This document shows positions 27,324 through 35,673 of a stretch of DNA of 43,251 nucleotides, one piece after another (the first letter of the stretch is position 1; every line of letters begins with the position of its first letter). A model generated the notes under the pieces. That model saw nothing but the letters and a program-made list of their open reading frames with translations. It was not told the DNA's origin and searched no databases. The translations under genes were made by a program, and so were the position numbers. This DNA comes from Peterkaempfera griseoplana (GTDB lineage Bacteria > Actinomycetota > Actinomycetes > Streptomycetales > Streptomycetaceae), in contig NZ_LIQR01000259.1 in assembly GCF_001418575.1 (NCBI RefSeq), positions 1-43,251 of the forward strand, in the 5' to 3' direction.

Positions 27324-27665
27324 TCAGTGCTGGTGCTCGTGGTCGGTGAGCTTGAAGGCCAGCCGACCGTGTGCGAATGCACCGCCCGCCCTGAGCGCGG
27401 CCGCCACCCACGCGGCCTCCGCCAGCTCTGCCTCGCCGGCACCGGCCTTCACTGCCAGGTTGCTGTGCCCGTCGATGCAGTAGGCGCACTGGGTCGTGAG
27501 CGCCACAGCGAGAGCAATGAGCTCCCGGTACTTGAGCGGGATCACCCGGCCCTCGGCCGCGAAAACAGCTCCCTCGAATTCACTGAACGCCTTGAGCACA
27601 TCCGGCGTGTGCTCCTTGTAGACCTTCGTGTAGGCCTTGTCGCTCCGACTGAGGTAGTCGCTCAT
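27324..27665 (-). CDS. Carboxymuconolactone decarboxylase / AhpD-like protein
   Basis: The 113-residue protein has the AhpD-type active-site motif CAYCIDGH (Cys60, Cys63, His67) in the all-helical CMD fold (PLKYRELIALAVALTTQCAYC). Members act as thiol peroxidase partners or dehydrogenase/decarboxylase-like enzymes. The ATG at 27665 has an AGGAGAGG site upstream. CMD proteins commonly neighbour LLM monooxygenases and peptide-type ABC transporters, as here, and may remove peroxides from flavin chemistry. It is separated from the ABC genes by 354 bp with its own AT-rich promoter-like region. Confidence 0.88.
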   Translation of the reverse strand: MSDYLSRSDKAYTKVYKEHTPDVLKAFSEFEGAVFAAEGRVIPLKYRELIALAVALTTQCAYCIDGHSNLAVKAGAGEAELAEAAWVAAALRAGGAFAHGRLAFKLTDHEHQH

Positions 27666-28019
27666 GGGCGGAGTCCTCTCCTTTCAATAATTACCGCGGC
27701 ATATTTTTTGTCAGGATTGTCTTTGCCGCCGCGCCCGATTCTCGCGGCGACCGCCTTCCCGAGACACTTCGGACCTGACCCGGCGCATCGGATACGCAAG
27801 ACCGGGACCGATACGGCCGCACAGCCGTGCAGATGCGGCGGCCCCGGGTGGAATACGCGACCCATTTCGATCGGCATCGGCGTCACCGAGGCCGAGCTCA
27901 GCCTGCTTCCCTCGACGACGCAAAGGTCACGCCCCTCCCCCACGGTCCGAGAATTGCAACGCCGCCAAGCCGTGCATCGACGAGTCCCCTTTGCCGCGCT
28001 GGTCATCCGAGACCATGTG
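27666..28019. other. 354-bp non-coding region: promoter and gene fossil
   Basis: No convincing gene is present. Next to the AhpD-like gene, 27688-27714 is strikingly AT-rich. On the minus strand it offers CTGACA (27709-27714) and TAATTA (27688-27693) 15 bp apart, a possible promoter with short spacing. At about 27725-27815 the plus strand resembles the 5' part of the flavoprotein gene at 37025 (see separate entry). The remainder to 28019 shows nothing recognisable. Confidence 0.5.
27725..27815 (+). pseudogene. Fossil of the flavoprotein 5' region
   Basis: The segment closely matches 37213-37289 inside the flavoprotein gene: TCTCGCGGCGACCG against TCTCGTGGCGACCG, then GAGACACTTCGGACC, GACCCGG and further matches ending at ACCGAT/GCCGAT, with a one-base length difference. 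Its translation in one frame gives RHFGPDPAHRIRKTGTD, like RHFGPDPVNWVRNTGAD of the intact protein. Similarity stops just before the FAD motif. Confidence 0.6.
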
Positions 28020-29732
28020 TCACGCCTGGTGTGCAATCGCCGCGCCGACTCGCTCTCCTCCGCTTGTGCCGGCGCCGTTGATCCCGGCTCCCGGAACGGC
28101 CTCGAGCAGTTCCCGGGTGTACTCGTGCCGAGGCGAGCGGAGCACCTGCTCGACCGGGCCCGTCTCGACCACGACGCCGCCCTTCATCACCGTGACGTCG
28201 TCAGCGATCAGGCGTACGACACCGAGGTCGTGGGTCACGAACACGTAGCTGAGTCCGAGCTCGGCCTGCAGATCGACCAGCAGCTGCAGGATCTGTGCCT
28301 GGACCGACACATCGAGCGCGCTCACCGCCTCGTCGAGCACGAGGATCCCGGGGTTCGGCGCGAGCGCCCGCGCGATCGCGACCCGCTGCCGCTGCCCGCC
28401 GGAGAGCTCGGCGGGCAGCCGGTGCAGATGGCTCTCGTCCAGTGCCACCGCCCCGAGCAACTCGACGACCCGGGCCGTCCGTTCCTGTTTCCCGGTCGCC
28501 AGTTTGAAGGCCTGCAGCGGCTCGGCGACGAGCTTGCCGACCGTGAACCGCGGGTCCAGCGAGGTGAACGGGTTCTGGAAGACGAACTGCAGGTCCCGGC
28601 GGATCTCCCGCAGCTCTCTGCGGCCCAGGCCGGTCAGTTCCCGGTCGCCGATGTGCACCGTGCCGCTGTCGGCGGCGGTGAACTGGACCAGGATGCTCGC
28701 CAGCGTCGACTTGCCCGCGCCGGACTCCCCGACGATCGCATGGGTGGTGCCCTTGCGCACGACCAGGTCAACGCCGTCCAGTGCCCGCAGTTGTCGCCTC
28801 CGGCCCCGGCCGCCGCGCAGCTGGTAGGTCCTGGTGAGTGCGCGCGCCCGCAGGACCGGCGAGGTGTCGGTGGGGCGCGCCCGCGGCCCTGACGTCGGCT
28901 CGAGCCGGCCGGCCTGCCGCGCGGGGGCCGCGTCGAGCAGTCGGCGGGTGTAGTCGTGGGTGGTGTTCTCCAGCACCTGGCGTACCGGGCCCTCCTCCAC
29001 GATCCGGCCGTCCTGCATGACCAGGATCCGGTCCGAGCGGTCCAGTGCGACGCCGAGATCGTGGGTGATCAGGAGGATGCCGATGCCGAGTTCCTCGCGC
29101 AGCCTCATCAGGTGGTCGAGGATCACCTTCTGCACGGTGACGTCGAGCGCGCTGGTCGGTTCGTCGGCCACCACGATCCTCGGCCTGCCCGCCAGCGCGA
29201 TCGCAATGAGCGCACGCTGCTTCATGCCGCCGCTGAGCTCGTGGGGGTACTGGTGGAAGACCCGCTCGGCGTCCTTCAGGCCCGCGGTGCGCAGGCTCTC
29301 CAGCGCGGCCTCCCTGTGCTGTGCCGCGTTGCGGGCGTCCGGCGCGTTGAACCGGACCGACTCGATCACCTGCTGCCCGATCTTCTTGACCGGGTTGAGC
29401 GAGGTGTTGGGGTCCTGGGGGATGAAGCCCACGTAGTTGCCCCGCACCCGGGCCATGCGCTGGTCGCTCCAGCCGGTGACGTCGACACCCGAGTACGCGA
29501 TCGATCCGGCCCGGATCCGCGCGGAGGGCGGAAGCAGGCCGAGCGCGCCCTGGACCAGGGTGCTCTTGCCCGATCCGGACTCCCCCACGAGCGAGACGAA
29601 CTCGCCAGGATCCACGTGGAGATCCACGCCGCGGACAGCCGGTGTCCACCGGCGGCGCCCCGTGCGGTAGTCGATCGCGAGGCCGGCGATCCGCAGCAGC
29701 GGGTCCTCCTCCCTCTCGGGCACATCCGTCAT
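28020..29732 (-). CDS. Double ABC transporter ATPase, peptide/nickel type (DppD-DppF fusion)
   Basis: The 570-residue protein contains two complete ATPase domains in tandem. The first has Walker A GESGSGKST (about 41-49), signature LSGGMKQR and Walker B IVVADEPTSALD; the second has GESGAGKST, LSGGQRQR and ILVLDEAVSALD. Both carry the C-terminal oligopeptide-type extension (HDYTRRLLDAAP, HEYTRELLEAVPG). Such fused ATPases power DppBC-type permeases. The ATG at 29732 overlaps the permease stop (ATGA). Note that the second Walker B has Ala in place of the usual Pro-Thr. Confidence 0.93.
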   Translation of the reverse strand: MTDVPEREEDPLLRIAGLAIDYRTGRRRWTPAVRGVDLHVDPGEFVSLVGESGSGKSTLVQGALGLLPPSARIRAGSIAYSGVDVTGWSDQRMARVRGNYVGFIPQDPNTSLNPVKKIGQQVIESVRFNAPDARNAAQHREAALESLRTAGLKDAERVFHQYPHELSGGMKQRALIAIALAGRPRIVVADEPTSALDVTVQKVILDHLMRLREELGIGILLITHDLGVALDRSDRILVMQDGRIVEEGPVRQVLENTTHDYTRRLLDAAPARQAGRLEPTSGPRARPTDTSPVLRARALTRTYQLRGGRGRRRQLRALDGVDLVVRKGTTHAIVGESGAGKSTLASILVQFTAADSGTVHIGDRELTGLGRRELREIRRDLQFVFQNPFTSLDPRFTVGKLVAEPLQAFKLATGKQERTARVVELLGAVALDESHLHRLPAELSGGQRQRVAIARALAPNPGILVLDEAVSALDVSVQAQILQLLVDLQAELGLSYVFVTHDLGVVRLIADDVTVMKGGVVVETGPVEQVLRSPRHEYTRELLEAVPGAGINGAGTSGGERVGAAIAHQA

Positions 29733-30604
29733 CGGCGGTGTTCCTTCCGGTACGAGGTGCTGATGCGGTGGGCGGCGACGACGACGAGTGCGAGTGCCAG
29801 GCCCGGCATGATCGCGGCCCAGGGGTGGGTCGCCACGTAGTCGCGGCCCTCGGCCACCAGCAGGCCCCACTCCGGCTGCGGCGGCGGTGCGCCGTAGCCG
29901 AGGAAGCCGAGCGAGGCGACCGCGAGCACAGCCGTTCCCACCTCGAGCGCAGCCAGCGCGACCACCGAGCTGAGCGAGTTGGGTACGACGTGCCGGAGCA
30001 TCACGCCCAGCCGGCCGCGCCCGAGGCCGTACGCCGCCCTGACGTAGTCCTGGGTCACGACGGCGAGCACCTCGGCTCTCATCACCCGCGCGAACGACGC
30101 GATGGAGGAGATGCCGACCGCCAGCGCGATGTTCTGCGTGGAGTACCCCAGGACCGAGACCACCACCATCGCGAGCAGCAGGCTGGGGATCGCCAGGAAC
30201 ACATCGACCAGCCGCATGACGGCGGTGTCGACGATCCCTCCGCTGAAGCCGGCGATCAGCCCGGCGACCGTGCCGATGCCGAAGGCGATGAGGACGGCCA
30301 GCAGGGTCGCGGTCAGGGTGGTGTGCGCGCCGTACACCGTGCGGGCGAACAGGTCGCGGCCCAGCCGATCGGTACCGAACCAGTGCTCCACGCTCGGTGG
30401 TGCGAAGCTTGCGGCACTGTCGCCCTCATAGGGGCTGTAGGAGGTGAACAGCCGGGGGGCGACGGCCCAGCCGATCACGACCAGCACGATGATCCACGAG
30501 ACCATGAGCACCGGTTGTCGCGCGAGTCCGCCGAGGCGTCCGAGCAGCGGGCGGGCGGAGCCGCGCCGGGCCGGCGCGGCGAGCGTGTCCAGTGGGACGG
30601 TCAT
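29729..30604 (-). CDS. ABC transporter permease, DppC type
   Basis: The 291-residue membrane protein has the N-terminal segment, the HWFGTDRLGRDLFARTVYGAHTTL motif of DppC/OppC proteins, about six hydrophobic segments, and the EAA-type cytoplasmic loop (RAAYGLGRGRLGVMLRHVVPNSLS) that docks the ATPase. Start ATG at 30604 follows a GAGGAGG site; the open frame further upstream is dppB DNA in another frame. It lies 11 bp after dppB. Confidence 0.93.
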   Translation of the reverse strand: MTVPLDTLAAPARRGSARPLLGRLGGLARQPVLMVSWIIVLVVIGWAVAPRLFTSYSPYEGDSAASFAPPSVEHWFGTDRLGRDLFARTVYGAHTTLTATLLAVLIAFGIGTVAGLIAGFSGGIVDTAVMRLVDVFLAIPSLLLAMVVVSVLGYSTQNIALAVGISSIASFARVMRAEVLAVVTQDYVRAAYGLGRGRLGVMLRHVVPNSLSSVVALAALEVGTAVLAVASLGFLGYGAPPPQPEWGLLVAEGRDYVATHPWAAIMPGLALALVVVAAHRISTSYRKEHRR

Positions 30605-30615
30605 CACATTCCTCC

Positions 30616-31575
30616 TCAGGCCGCCCGGGGTGAGCCGACAGCGAGCGCGGCCCGCAGTCGCGGATCCAGCAGCGGGTAGATCAGGTCGACGATCAGGTTG
30701 ATCAGCGCGAAGCTGGCCGCCACGAGCACCACGACCCCCTGCACCAGCGGGACGTCCAGCGTGTTGATCGCGGCCTGGGTCATCCGACCGATGCCCTGAC
30801 GGGCGAAGACGGTCTCGGTGATGACCGACCCGGCGATCAGGTTGCCGAAGGTGATGCCGGCGATGGTGAGCGCCGGCAGGCCGGCGTTGCGGAAGACGTC
30901 GCGGACGATGATGCCGCTGCGGGTGGCCCCCTTCGCCCAGCTCGTCGTGACGTAGCCGGAGCGGAACTCGGTGGCGAAGCTGCGGACGAGGAGCTGCGCG
31001 ATCGGCCCTGCCACCGGGATGGCCAGTGTGATCACGGGCAGCACGAGGCTCTTCACGCCGCGGTCGCCGAAGGCCGGGAACCAGCCCAGCTGGAACGAGA
31101 AGATCTGCAGCATGAGGATGCCGGAGAGGAAGACCGGCACCGAGACAGCGCCCGACGGCAGCGCCTCGACCAGGTTGCGCACCCATGGCCGGCGGGTCGA
31201 GGTTGCGACGAGCGCGATCGCGAAGGCGACGAGCAGGGCCAGCACGAGAGCGCCGGACGCGAGGACGAGGGTGCTCGGCAGCACGTCGAGGATCGTTGCC
31301 GTGACCGAGCGGCCCGACTGCACCGAGTTACCGAAGTCGCCGGTCAGCGCGTGTCCCAGCCGGGCGAGGTACTGCAGGACCACCGGCTTGTTGAAGCCGT
31401 AGCTCTCCGCCACCTGCGCGCGGACCTCCGGCGTGACGGTGTTGAGCTCGGCGGGGTCGAAAAGCAGATCCACCGGGTTGGCCGGCAGGACGAACAGCAG
31501 CACGAAGGTCAGAGTGAACGCGGCCCAGACCACGAACAGGGCCCGTCCGGCCTTCAGCGCGAGGTAGCGCAGCAC
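30616..31575 (-). CDS. ABC transporter permease, DppB type
   Basis: The 319-residue permease starts with GTG at 31575 (LRYLALKAGRALFVVWAAFTLTFVLLFVLP), preceded by GGAAGG at 6 bp. Family features include the LLFDP and GDFGNSVQSGRSV segments, six hydrophobic helices and the EAA loop (TTSWAKGATRSGIIVRDVFRNAGLP). It pairs with the DppC-type subunit. The binding-protein gene ends 66 bp upstream. Confidence 0.93.
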   Translation of the reverse strand: MLRYLALKAGRALFVVWAAFTLTFVLLFVLPANPVDLLFDPAELNTVTPEVRAQVAESYGFNKPVVLQYLARLGHALTGDFGNSVQSGRSVTATILDVLPSTLVLASGALVLALLVAFAIALVATSTRRPWVRNLVEALPSGAVSVPVFLSGILMLQIFSFQLGWFPAFGDRGVKSLVLPVITLAIPVAGPIAQLLVRSFATEFRSGYVTTSWAKGATRSGIIVRDVFRNAGLPALTIAGITFGNLIAGSVITETVFARQGIGRMTQAAINTLDVPLVQGVVVLVAASFALINLIVDLIYPLLDPRLRAALAVGSPRAA

Positions 31576-31641
31576 GTAGATCCTTCCATGAGGGCGGTAC
31601 GGTGGCCGCCGCACCCGTCGGGGCACGGCGGCCACATGCCG

Positions 31642-33357
31642 TCACCTCCCGTTGCTCTTCCAGGCGTTCACGAAGTGGTTGCGGGACTGGGCGTCGAAGA
31701 CGATCCCGTGGACGTACTTCGCCTGGGCGATCACCTGCGAGGGGTTGTAGACCGGGTTCACCAGTGCGTACTTGTCGAGCAGGAGGTCCTGCGCCGCCTT
31801 GGCGTACTGCCTGCGCTCGGTCGGGTCCAGGGTGAGTTCCAGCCGGCCCAGGGTCTTGGTGACCTCGTCGACGTCGACCCCGGTCGAGTCCTTGCCGAGG
31901 TAGGAACCGTTGCCCAGCAGCGGGCTGTACTGGAGGTTGAGGACCGCAGGGTCGTTGCGTGAGCGGTTGGCCGCGGTGATGTTCCAGTCGGTCTTCGCCT
32001 TGGCCACGTTCGCCGTGTAGTCCGGGATCGGGACGACGGTGAGCTGCAGGTCGACGCCGATCTTCTTCAGGTCCTGCTGGATCGACTCATAGGCCGGCTT
32101 GTTCACCACCAGGTTGTTGATGCCAAGCAGCTTGACCACGAGCTTCTTGCCGTCCTTCACCCGGATCCCGTCCGGGCCCTTCGTCCAGCCGGCCTTCTCG
32201 AGCAGCTGCTCGGCCTTCTCCGGGTCGTACCTCAGGACCGAGCCGCTGTAGTCGGCATATCCGAAGACCGACGGCCCGAGGACCGAGGTCGCCACCGAGT
32301 AGGAGTCGGTGAGCACCGTCTTCCTGAGCGCCTCCCGGTTCCAGCCGAGCTGGATCGCCTTGCGCACCGCGATGTCGTTGGTCGGGAACAACCGGGAGTT
32401 GAAGTTGAAGAAGATGGAGGTGCCGGACACCGCCCTGTGGATGATCTGGAAACCCTGGCCGGCCAGTGACTTCTCGTCCGTGGTGCCCACGTCGAGCGTG
32501 GCGTCGATCGCGCCTGACTCCAGCGAACCGGTCCGCACACTGGCCTCCGGGATCGTGTTGAACACGATCTTGTCCAGGTACGCCTCGCCCTTGTGCTTGA
32601 GCGCCGGCGGGGACCAGTTGTAGCCCTTGCGCCTGACCAGGACGGTACTGACCTGAGGCTTCCACGACTGGTACACGAACGGTCCGGTGCCGATCACCTT
32701 CGTCGGATCCGTCCGCTGCTCGGCGCTCAGCTTCAGCGTCGAGAGCGACAGGAAGCCTGGCTGGGCGTTGGCGGTGAAGGACGAGGCCTGGAGGAAGCTC
32801 GCGAGGGGCTTGTCGAAGCGGATGACGGCGGTGTACCTGTCGGGGGTCCGCGTCTCGACGTAACCGGGCAGCAGGGTGGCGCCGTTGGGGAGGATGCCGA
32901 GCTTCTGGTCGCCGTGCACGTACTGATCGAAGTTGGCCTTGACCACCGCCGAGTCGAACGGCGTCCCGTCACTGAAGGTGACATCCGTACGCAGGTGGAA
33001 CGTGAACTCGGTCAGGTCCTTGTTGTACTCCCACGACCTCGCCAGCCACGGCGTGATCCTGCCGGTGTCCGGGTCCTGCCACGTGAGCTTGTCGGTGATG
33101 TTGTTGCCGATGAGCGACTCGGCGTAGTTGGTGCCCCATTGCGGGTCCGGGCTGCGCTGGTAGTCGATCAGCGCGAACTGCAGTGTGCCGCCGCGGACGG
33201 GTTCGCCGTCGCCGGCGGCCTGGTCACCGGAGCCGCCACCGCGGGTGAGGGTGAACCCGCTCGCCGCGATCAGGAGGACGGCGACGACACCGGCGACCCA
33301 GGGCCACTTCTTACGTCTGGGCGCAGCGCGTTCGATGGAACTGCGAAGGTCGGACAT
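31642..33357 (-). CDS. Family 5 substrate-binding protein, membrane-anchored
   Basis: The 571-residue protein begins with basic residues and a hydrophobic segment at about 19-36, followed by a Gly-rich linker and a family 5 binding domain (GGTLQFALIDYQRSPDPQ, ITPWLARSWEY, FHLRTDVTFSDGTPFDS, FNFNSRLFPTNDIAVRKAIQLGWNRE). There is no lipobox cysteine, so it may be anchored by an uncleaved helix or secreted rather than lipidated. The second ATG at 33357 is chosen because GAGGA lies 6 bp upstream. It resembles the binding-protein family that accompanies KPN_01858-type LLM monooxygenases, as I recall it; ligand unknown. Confidence 0.9.
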   Translation of the reverse strand: MSDLRSSIERAAPRRKKWPWVAGVVAVLLIAASGFTLTRGGGSGDQAAGDGEPVRGGTLQFALIDYQRSPDPQWGTNYAESLIGNNITDKLTWQDPDTGRITPWLARSWEYNKDLTEFTFHLRTDVTFSDGTPFDSAVVKANFDQYVHGDQKLGILPNGATLLPGYVETRTPDRYTAVIRFDKPLASFLQASSFTANAQPGFLSLSTLKLSAEQRTDPTKVIGTGPFVYQSWKPQVSTVLVRRKGYNWSPPALKHKGEAYLDKIVFNTIPEASVRTGSLESGAIDATLDVGTTDEKSLAGQGFQIIHRAVSGTSIFFNFNSRLFPTNDIAVRKAIQLGWNREALRKTVLTDSYSVATSVLGPSVFGYADYSGSVLRYDPEKAEQLLEKAGWTKGPDGIRVKDGKKLVVKLLGINNLVVNKPAYESIQQDLKKIGVDLQLTVVPIPDYTANVAKAKTDWNITAANRSRNDPAVLNLQYSPLLGNGSYLGKDSTGVDVDEVTKTLGRLELTLDPTERRQYAKAAQDLLLDKYALVNPVYNPSQVIAQAKYVHGIVFDAQSRNHFVNAWKSNGR

Positions 33358-33431
33358 CAACATTCCTCGTGACGAATGGACGGGTGACAGGACGCTCGGC
33401 GGCCAGTCGGCGGTGTGCGGGCCTGATGGCT

Positions 33432-33448
33432 GTCGCGGTCCCCGCGAC
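33432..33448 (-). promoter_or_regulatory. Short hairpin in the binding-protein leader
   Basis: GTCGCGG (33432-33438) and CCGCGAC (33442-33448) form a perfect 7-bp stem with a 3-nt loop, 75 bp before the binding-protein start. It lies in the 246-bp gap after the LLM gene and could be a terminator or leader structure; there is no T-run. Confidence 0.35.
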
Positions 33449-33603
33449 GGCCTGGCGGAGCGCTGTGCGTAGGCCCGGAGACCGAGGGCGGACAGTCGCC
33501 GGCCTGCCGAAAATGCCTGGGAGTCAGCAGTGGGCGGTTGAGGTGAAGCCCGTCATGAAAGGTGCGCTCCCCTGCGGATGCTCAGTGATGCGAGGACGCC
33601 TGC

Positions 33604-34713
33604 TCACGAGTCCTGGAGGGGATGCCAGCCGAGCAGCGGCGCGACTTCGTGGGCGGTGGTGGCGAGCAGGCGGAGGTGCTCGTCGTACTCGGGTACGCCG
33701 GGGACGAAACTGACGAGCAGATCGGTGACGTGGGCAAGGGACGGGTCGGCGGCGAGGGACTCGGCGACGGCCTCGGACGGCCCGAGCAGTGACCGGTCGC
33801 GCTCCAGGTACTCCTGGACGTCGAGCTCGGCGACGTCACGGCGCTGGGGAGCCCATGACTGCCAGCGGCGCACACCGGGTGTGACGGCGCGGATCGCACC
33901 GGCCCGGTCGGGGTGCGGATAGACCGCGCGCGAGATCTGCACGCGCGGCTCATACCCCGCCCCGGCCGCGGCCTCGCGGTACGCGGCGACGATATCCGCC
34001 TGCTGCTCGGCGCTCTGCCGGCCGGGCCAGTCGCCGGCCCGGGAGAGCTGCAGCCCGTCACCGGCCCTCGCGGCGGCGACGGCCGCGTCGACGGCCCGCG
34101 TCGGCTCGCTCGTGGTGGCCTGCCACAGCCGCTGCCGCACACCGGGACCTGGTGGGTGCAGCACCTCTCCGGCCTTGTTGACCGGACGCCCTTCGAGAAT
34201 CCCGTGCAGTCTCGCCACGCTCTCGTCGAACAGCCGGTACCTGTCGTCGAGACTGCGGCCGAATGCCTCCCAGGCGGTCGGGAACGGCCCCGAGCCGACA
34301 CCGAGTTCCAGCCGCCCGCCGCTCAGCTCGTCGAGCACGGCCGCGTCCTCGGCGACGATCAAGGGGTCCGCGAGCGGCAGCACGAACACGCCGGTACCGA
34401 GCCGGATCCGGCTGGTGTGCTCGGCGATCGCGGCCAGCAGGACGAGCGGGGCGGAGACATGCTCGTTCCCTTGGCGGAAGTGGCGGTGGATGACCCAGCC
34501 CGAGTCGTACCCGAGTCGCTCGGCGGCCACGAACAGGTCGATGGCCTGGCGATATGCCGCGGCAGGGGTGAGGTCGGAGTCGAGGTGGAGCAGGAAACCG
34601 AGCCGGAAGGGCCGGCCGCCCGCCACTCCGGCTCCGATCACGCCTGCTGTCTCGGCCGCGGGCATCGGCCCCGTGGTCGCCGTGCTGGTCGATGCCTCGG
34701 TCGGGGATGTCAT
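33604..34713 (-). CDS. LLM-class flavin-dependent monooxygenase
   Basis: The 369-residue luciferase-like TIM-barrel enzyme has RPFRLGFLLHLDSD, AERLGYDSGWVIHRHF, TSRIRLGTGVFVLPLADPLIVAEDAAVLDELSGGRLELGVGSG and WQATTSEPTRAVDAAV in the family order. Such two-component enzymes use reduced FMN and O2 to oxidise small substrates, often sulfonates, sulfones or similar. It resembles the KPN_01858-type subgroup that clusters with peptide-type ABC transporters and CMD proteins, a family recollection not a search. The FMN reductase gene is divergent at 35879. It precedes the ABC operon on the same strand. Confidence 0.9.
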   Translation of the reverse strand: MTSPTEASTSTATTGPMPAAETAGVIGAGVAGGRPFRLGFLLHLDSDLTPAAAYRQAIDLFVAAERLGYDSGWVIHRHFRQGNEHVSAPLVLLAAIAEHTSRIRLGTGVFVLPLADPLIVAEDAAVLDELSGGRLELGVGSGPFPTAWEAFGRSLDDRYRLFDESVARLHGILEGRPVNKAGEVLHPPGPGVRQRLWQATTSEPTRAVDAAVAAARAGDGLQLSRAGDWPGRQSAEQQADIVAAYREAAAGAGYEPRVQISRAVYPHPDRAGAIRAVTPGVRRWQSWAPQRRDVAELDVQEYLERDRSLLGPSEAVAESLAADPSLAHVTDLLVSFVPGVPEYDEHLRLLATTAHEVAPLLGWHPLQDS

Positions 34714-35056
34714 GGATCACTGTCCGTTCAAATGGTGAAGGGCCGGCCCGGGCTGCGACGTCTCCTGCGACTACCGGCCGCGGTCATACGCCGGCTCGGA
34801 GACAACGCCGTTGACGAGGCGCTCCACCGGGCATGGAGGTTCGGCGTGTCGACGCCCGCCCGGTGCCAGGGGCGACCGTAGGTGCGGTGGAATGTGGGTG
34901 ATCGGGTCGTGCCGGTCTTCCGCCGGATCACGACAGCCGCGTCCGCGGCGGACCGCACACGCCGTGGTCATCGTGGCGGTGGTGAGCACACCGACCGCTC
35001 CGACGCTGTCGTTCGGGAAGAAGTGCCGCCGGCCGGCCTGCCAGGGCCACGGCCGC

Positions 35057-35090
35057 GTCGATGCTCAGGACGGGTCGATGCTCAGGACGG
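35057..35090. repeat. Tandem 17-bp repeat
   Basis: GTCGATGCTCAGGACGG occurs twice head to tail (35057-35073 and 35074-35090) and is followed by GTCGGACGATC. It lies in the non-coding region; no function is evident. Confidence 0.85.
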
Positions 35091-35294
35091 GTCGGACGAT
35101 CGAGGACCGAAAGTCCGGAATGTGGTTCACGCCACGCGGGTCGTCAACACCGCGCGCTGGAAACCCTCAACAGGTCGACACAGCGCTCACTGGTCAACAG
35201 CGGGTCCAGGAGGCTCATGGGGACAGAGTCTGTGGTGGACCGACATTCCTTGTCAACCGTCGTCTTGAAGCGCGAACACCCGGTCATGGATGGG

Positions 35295-35315
35295 CATTTG
35301 CGCGATGCGCAAGTG
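35295..35315. promoter_or_regulatory. 21-bp near-palindrome, candidate operator
   Basis: The arms CATTTGCGC and GCGCAAGTG flank GAT and pair except at one position, leaving TTGCGC-GAT-GCGCAA as a perfect core. The size suits a dimeric regulator. It lies between the divergent oxygenase and reductase genes. Confidence 0.45.
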
Positions 35316-35568
35316 TTCGACTCGGAACATCCAGGGCTGCGGCGTGGGTGGAAGCAGTACTCCTTCTCCAGAGCGGTCGCGAGGCCCCCGACCTCGCAGA
35401 GTGCCTCCGGTGCGCTTGCCGGGAACCATCTCCGTGCAGGTCACGCGGCGAGTTCGAGCTCCTGAAGGATGCGCCCAGACGTTCGTGCCGAAAAAGGAGG
35501 ACCTTGTCGGGGCGTCACCGGCCCTTGACCAGGAGCGGCCTCGACCGATCGGCCCATCAGCTGATTAA

Positions 35569-35667
35569 ATGCCATGCATGTGCCACTGCCAGGACCTCAC
35601 GCGTCGACGCCACGTCGATCTCGTGCGCGTGTCCAGCGGCCTCTGTTCGCCTCGCGCCGCCCGCTGA
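35569..35667 (+). CDS. Cysteine-containing leader peptide upstream of the FMN reductase
   Basis: A 32-codon ORF (ATG at 35569; a second ATG at 35578) encodes a Cys-rich start, MPCMCHCQ, followed by LTRRRHVDLVRVSSGLC and a short tail. The RRHVDL-x-RV-x-S-x-LC pattern is the hallmark of short leader peptides found before sulfur-metabolism genes in actinomycetes. These are thought to sense cysteine supply through translation of their Cys codons. Four Cys codons are present (TGC at 35575, 35581 and 35587; TGT at 35644). The stop codon sits in the loop of a GCCCGC/GCGGGC hairpin. The reductase starts 211 bp further on. Confidence 0.75.
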   Translation: MPCMCHCQDLTRRRHVDLVRVSSGLCSPRAAR

Positions 35668-35673
35668 GCGGGC
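35659..35673 (+). promoter_or_regulatory. Hairpin around the leader-peptide stop codon
   Basis: GCCCGC (35659-35664), the TGA stop, and GCGGGC (35668-35673) form a 6-bp stem with the stop codon as loop. A ribosome terminating here would melt the hairpin, while stalling on upstream codons would not, as expected for an attenuation control element. Confidence 0.45.

Noticed and set aside
33524-33556. Ten-codon minus-strand ORF MTGFTSTAHC ending in Cys-stop before the binding-protein gene
   Set aside because: It has a GGGGAG stretch upstream but lacks the RRHVDL pattern; a 10-codon ORF is expected by chance.
34771-34989. Minus-strand ORF with two Cys (MTTACAVRRGRGCR) upstream of the LLM gene
   Set aside because: Too long and without the leader-peptide signature; no ribosome site, so not called as a second leader.
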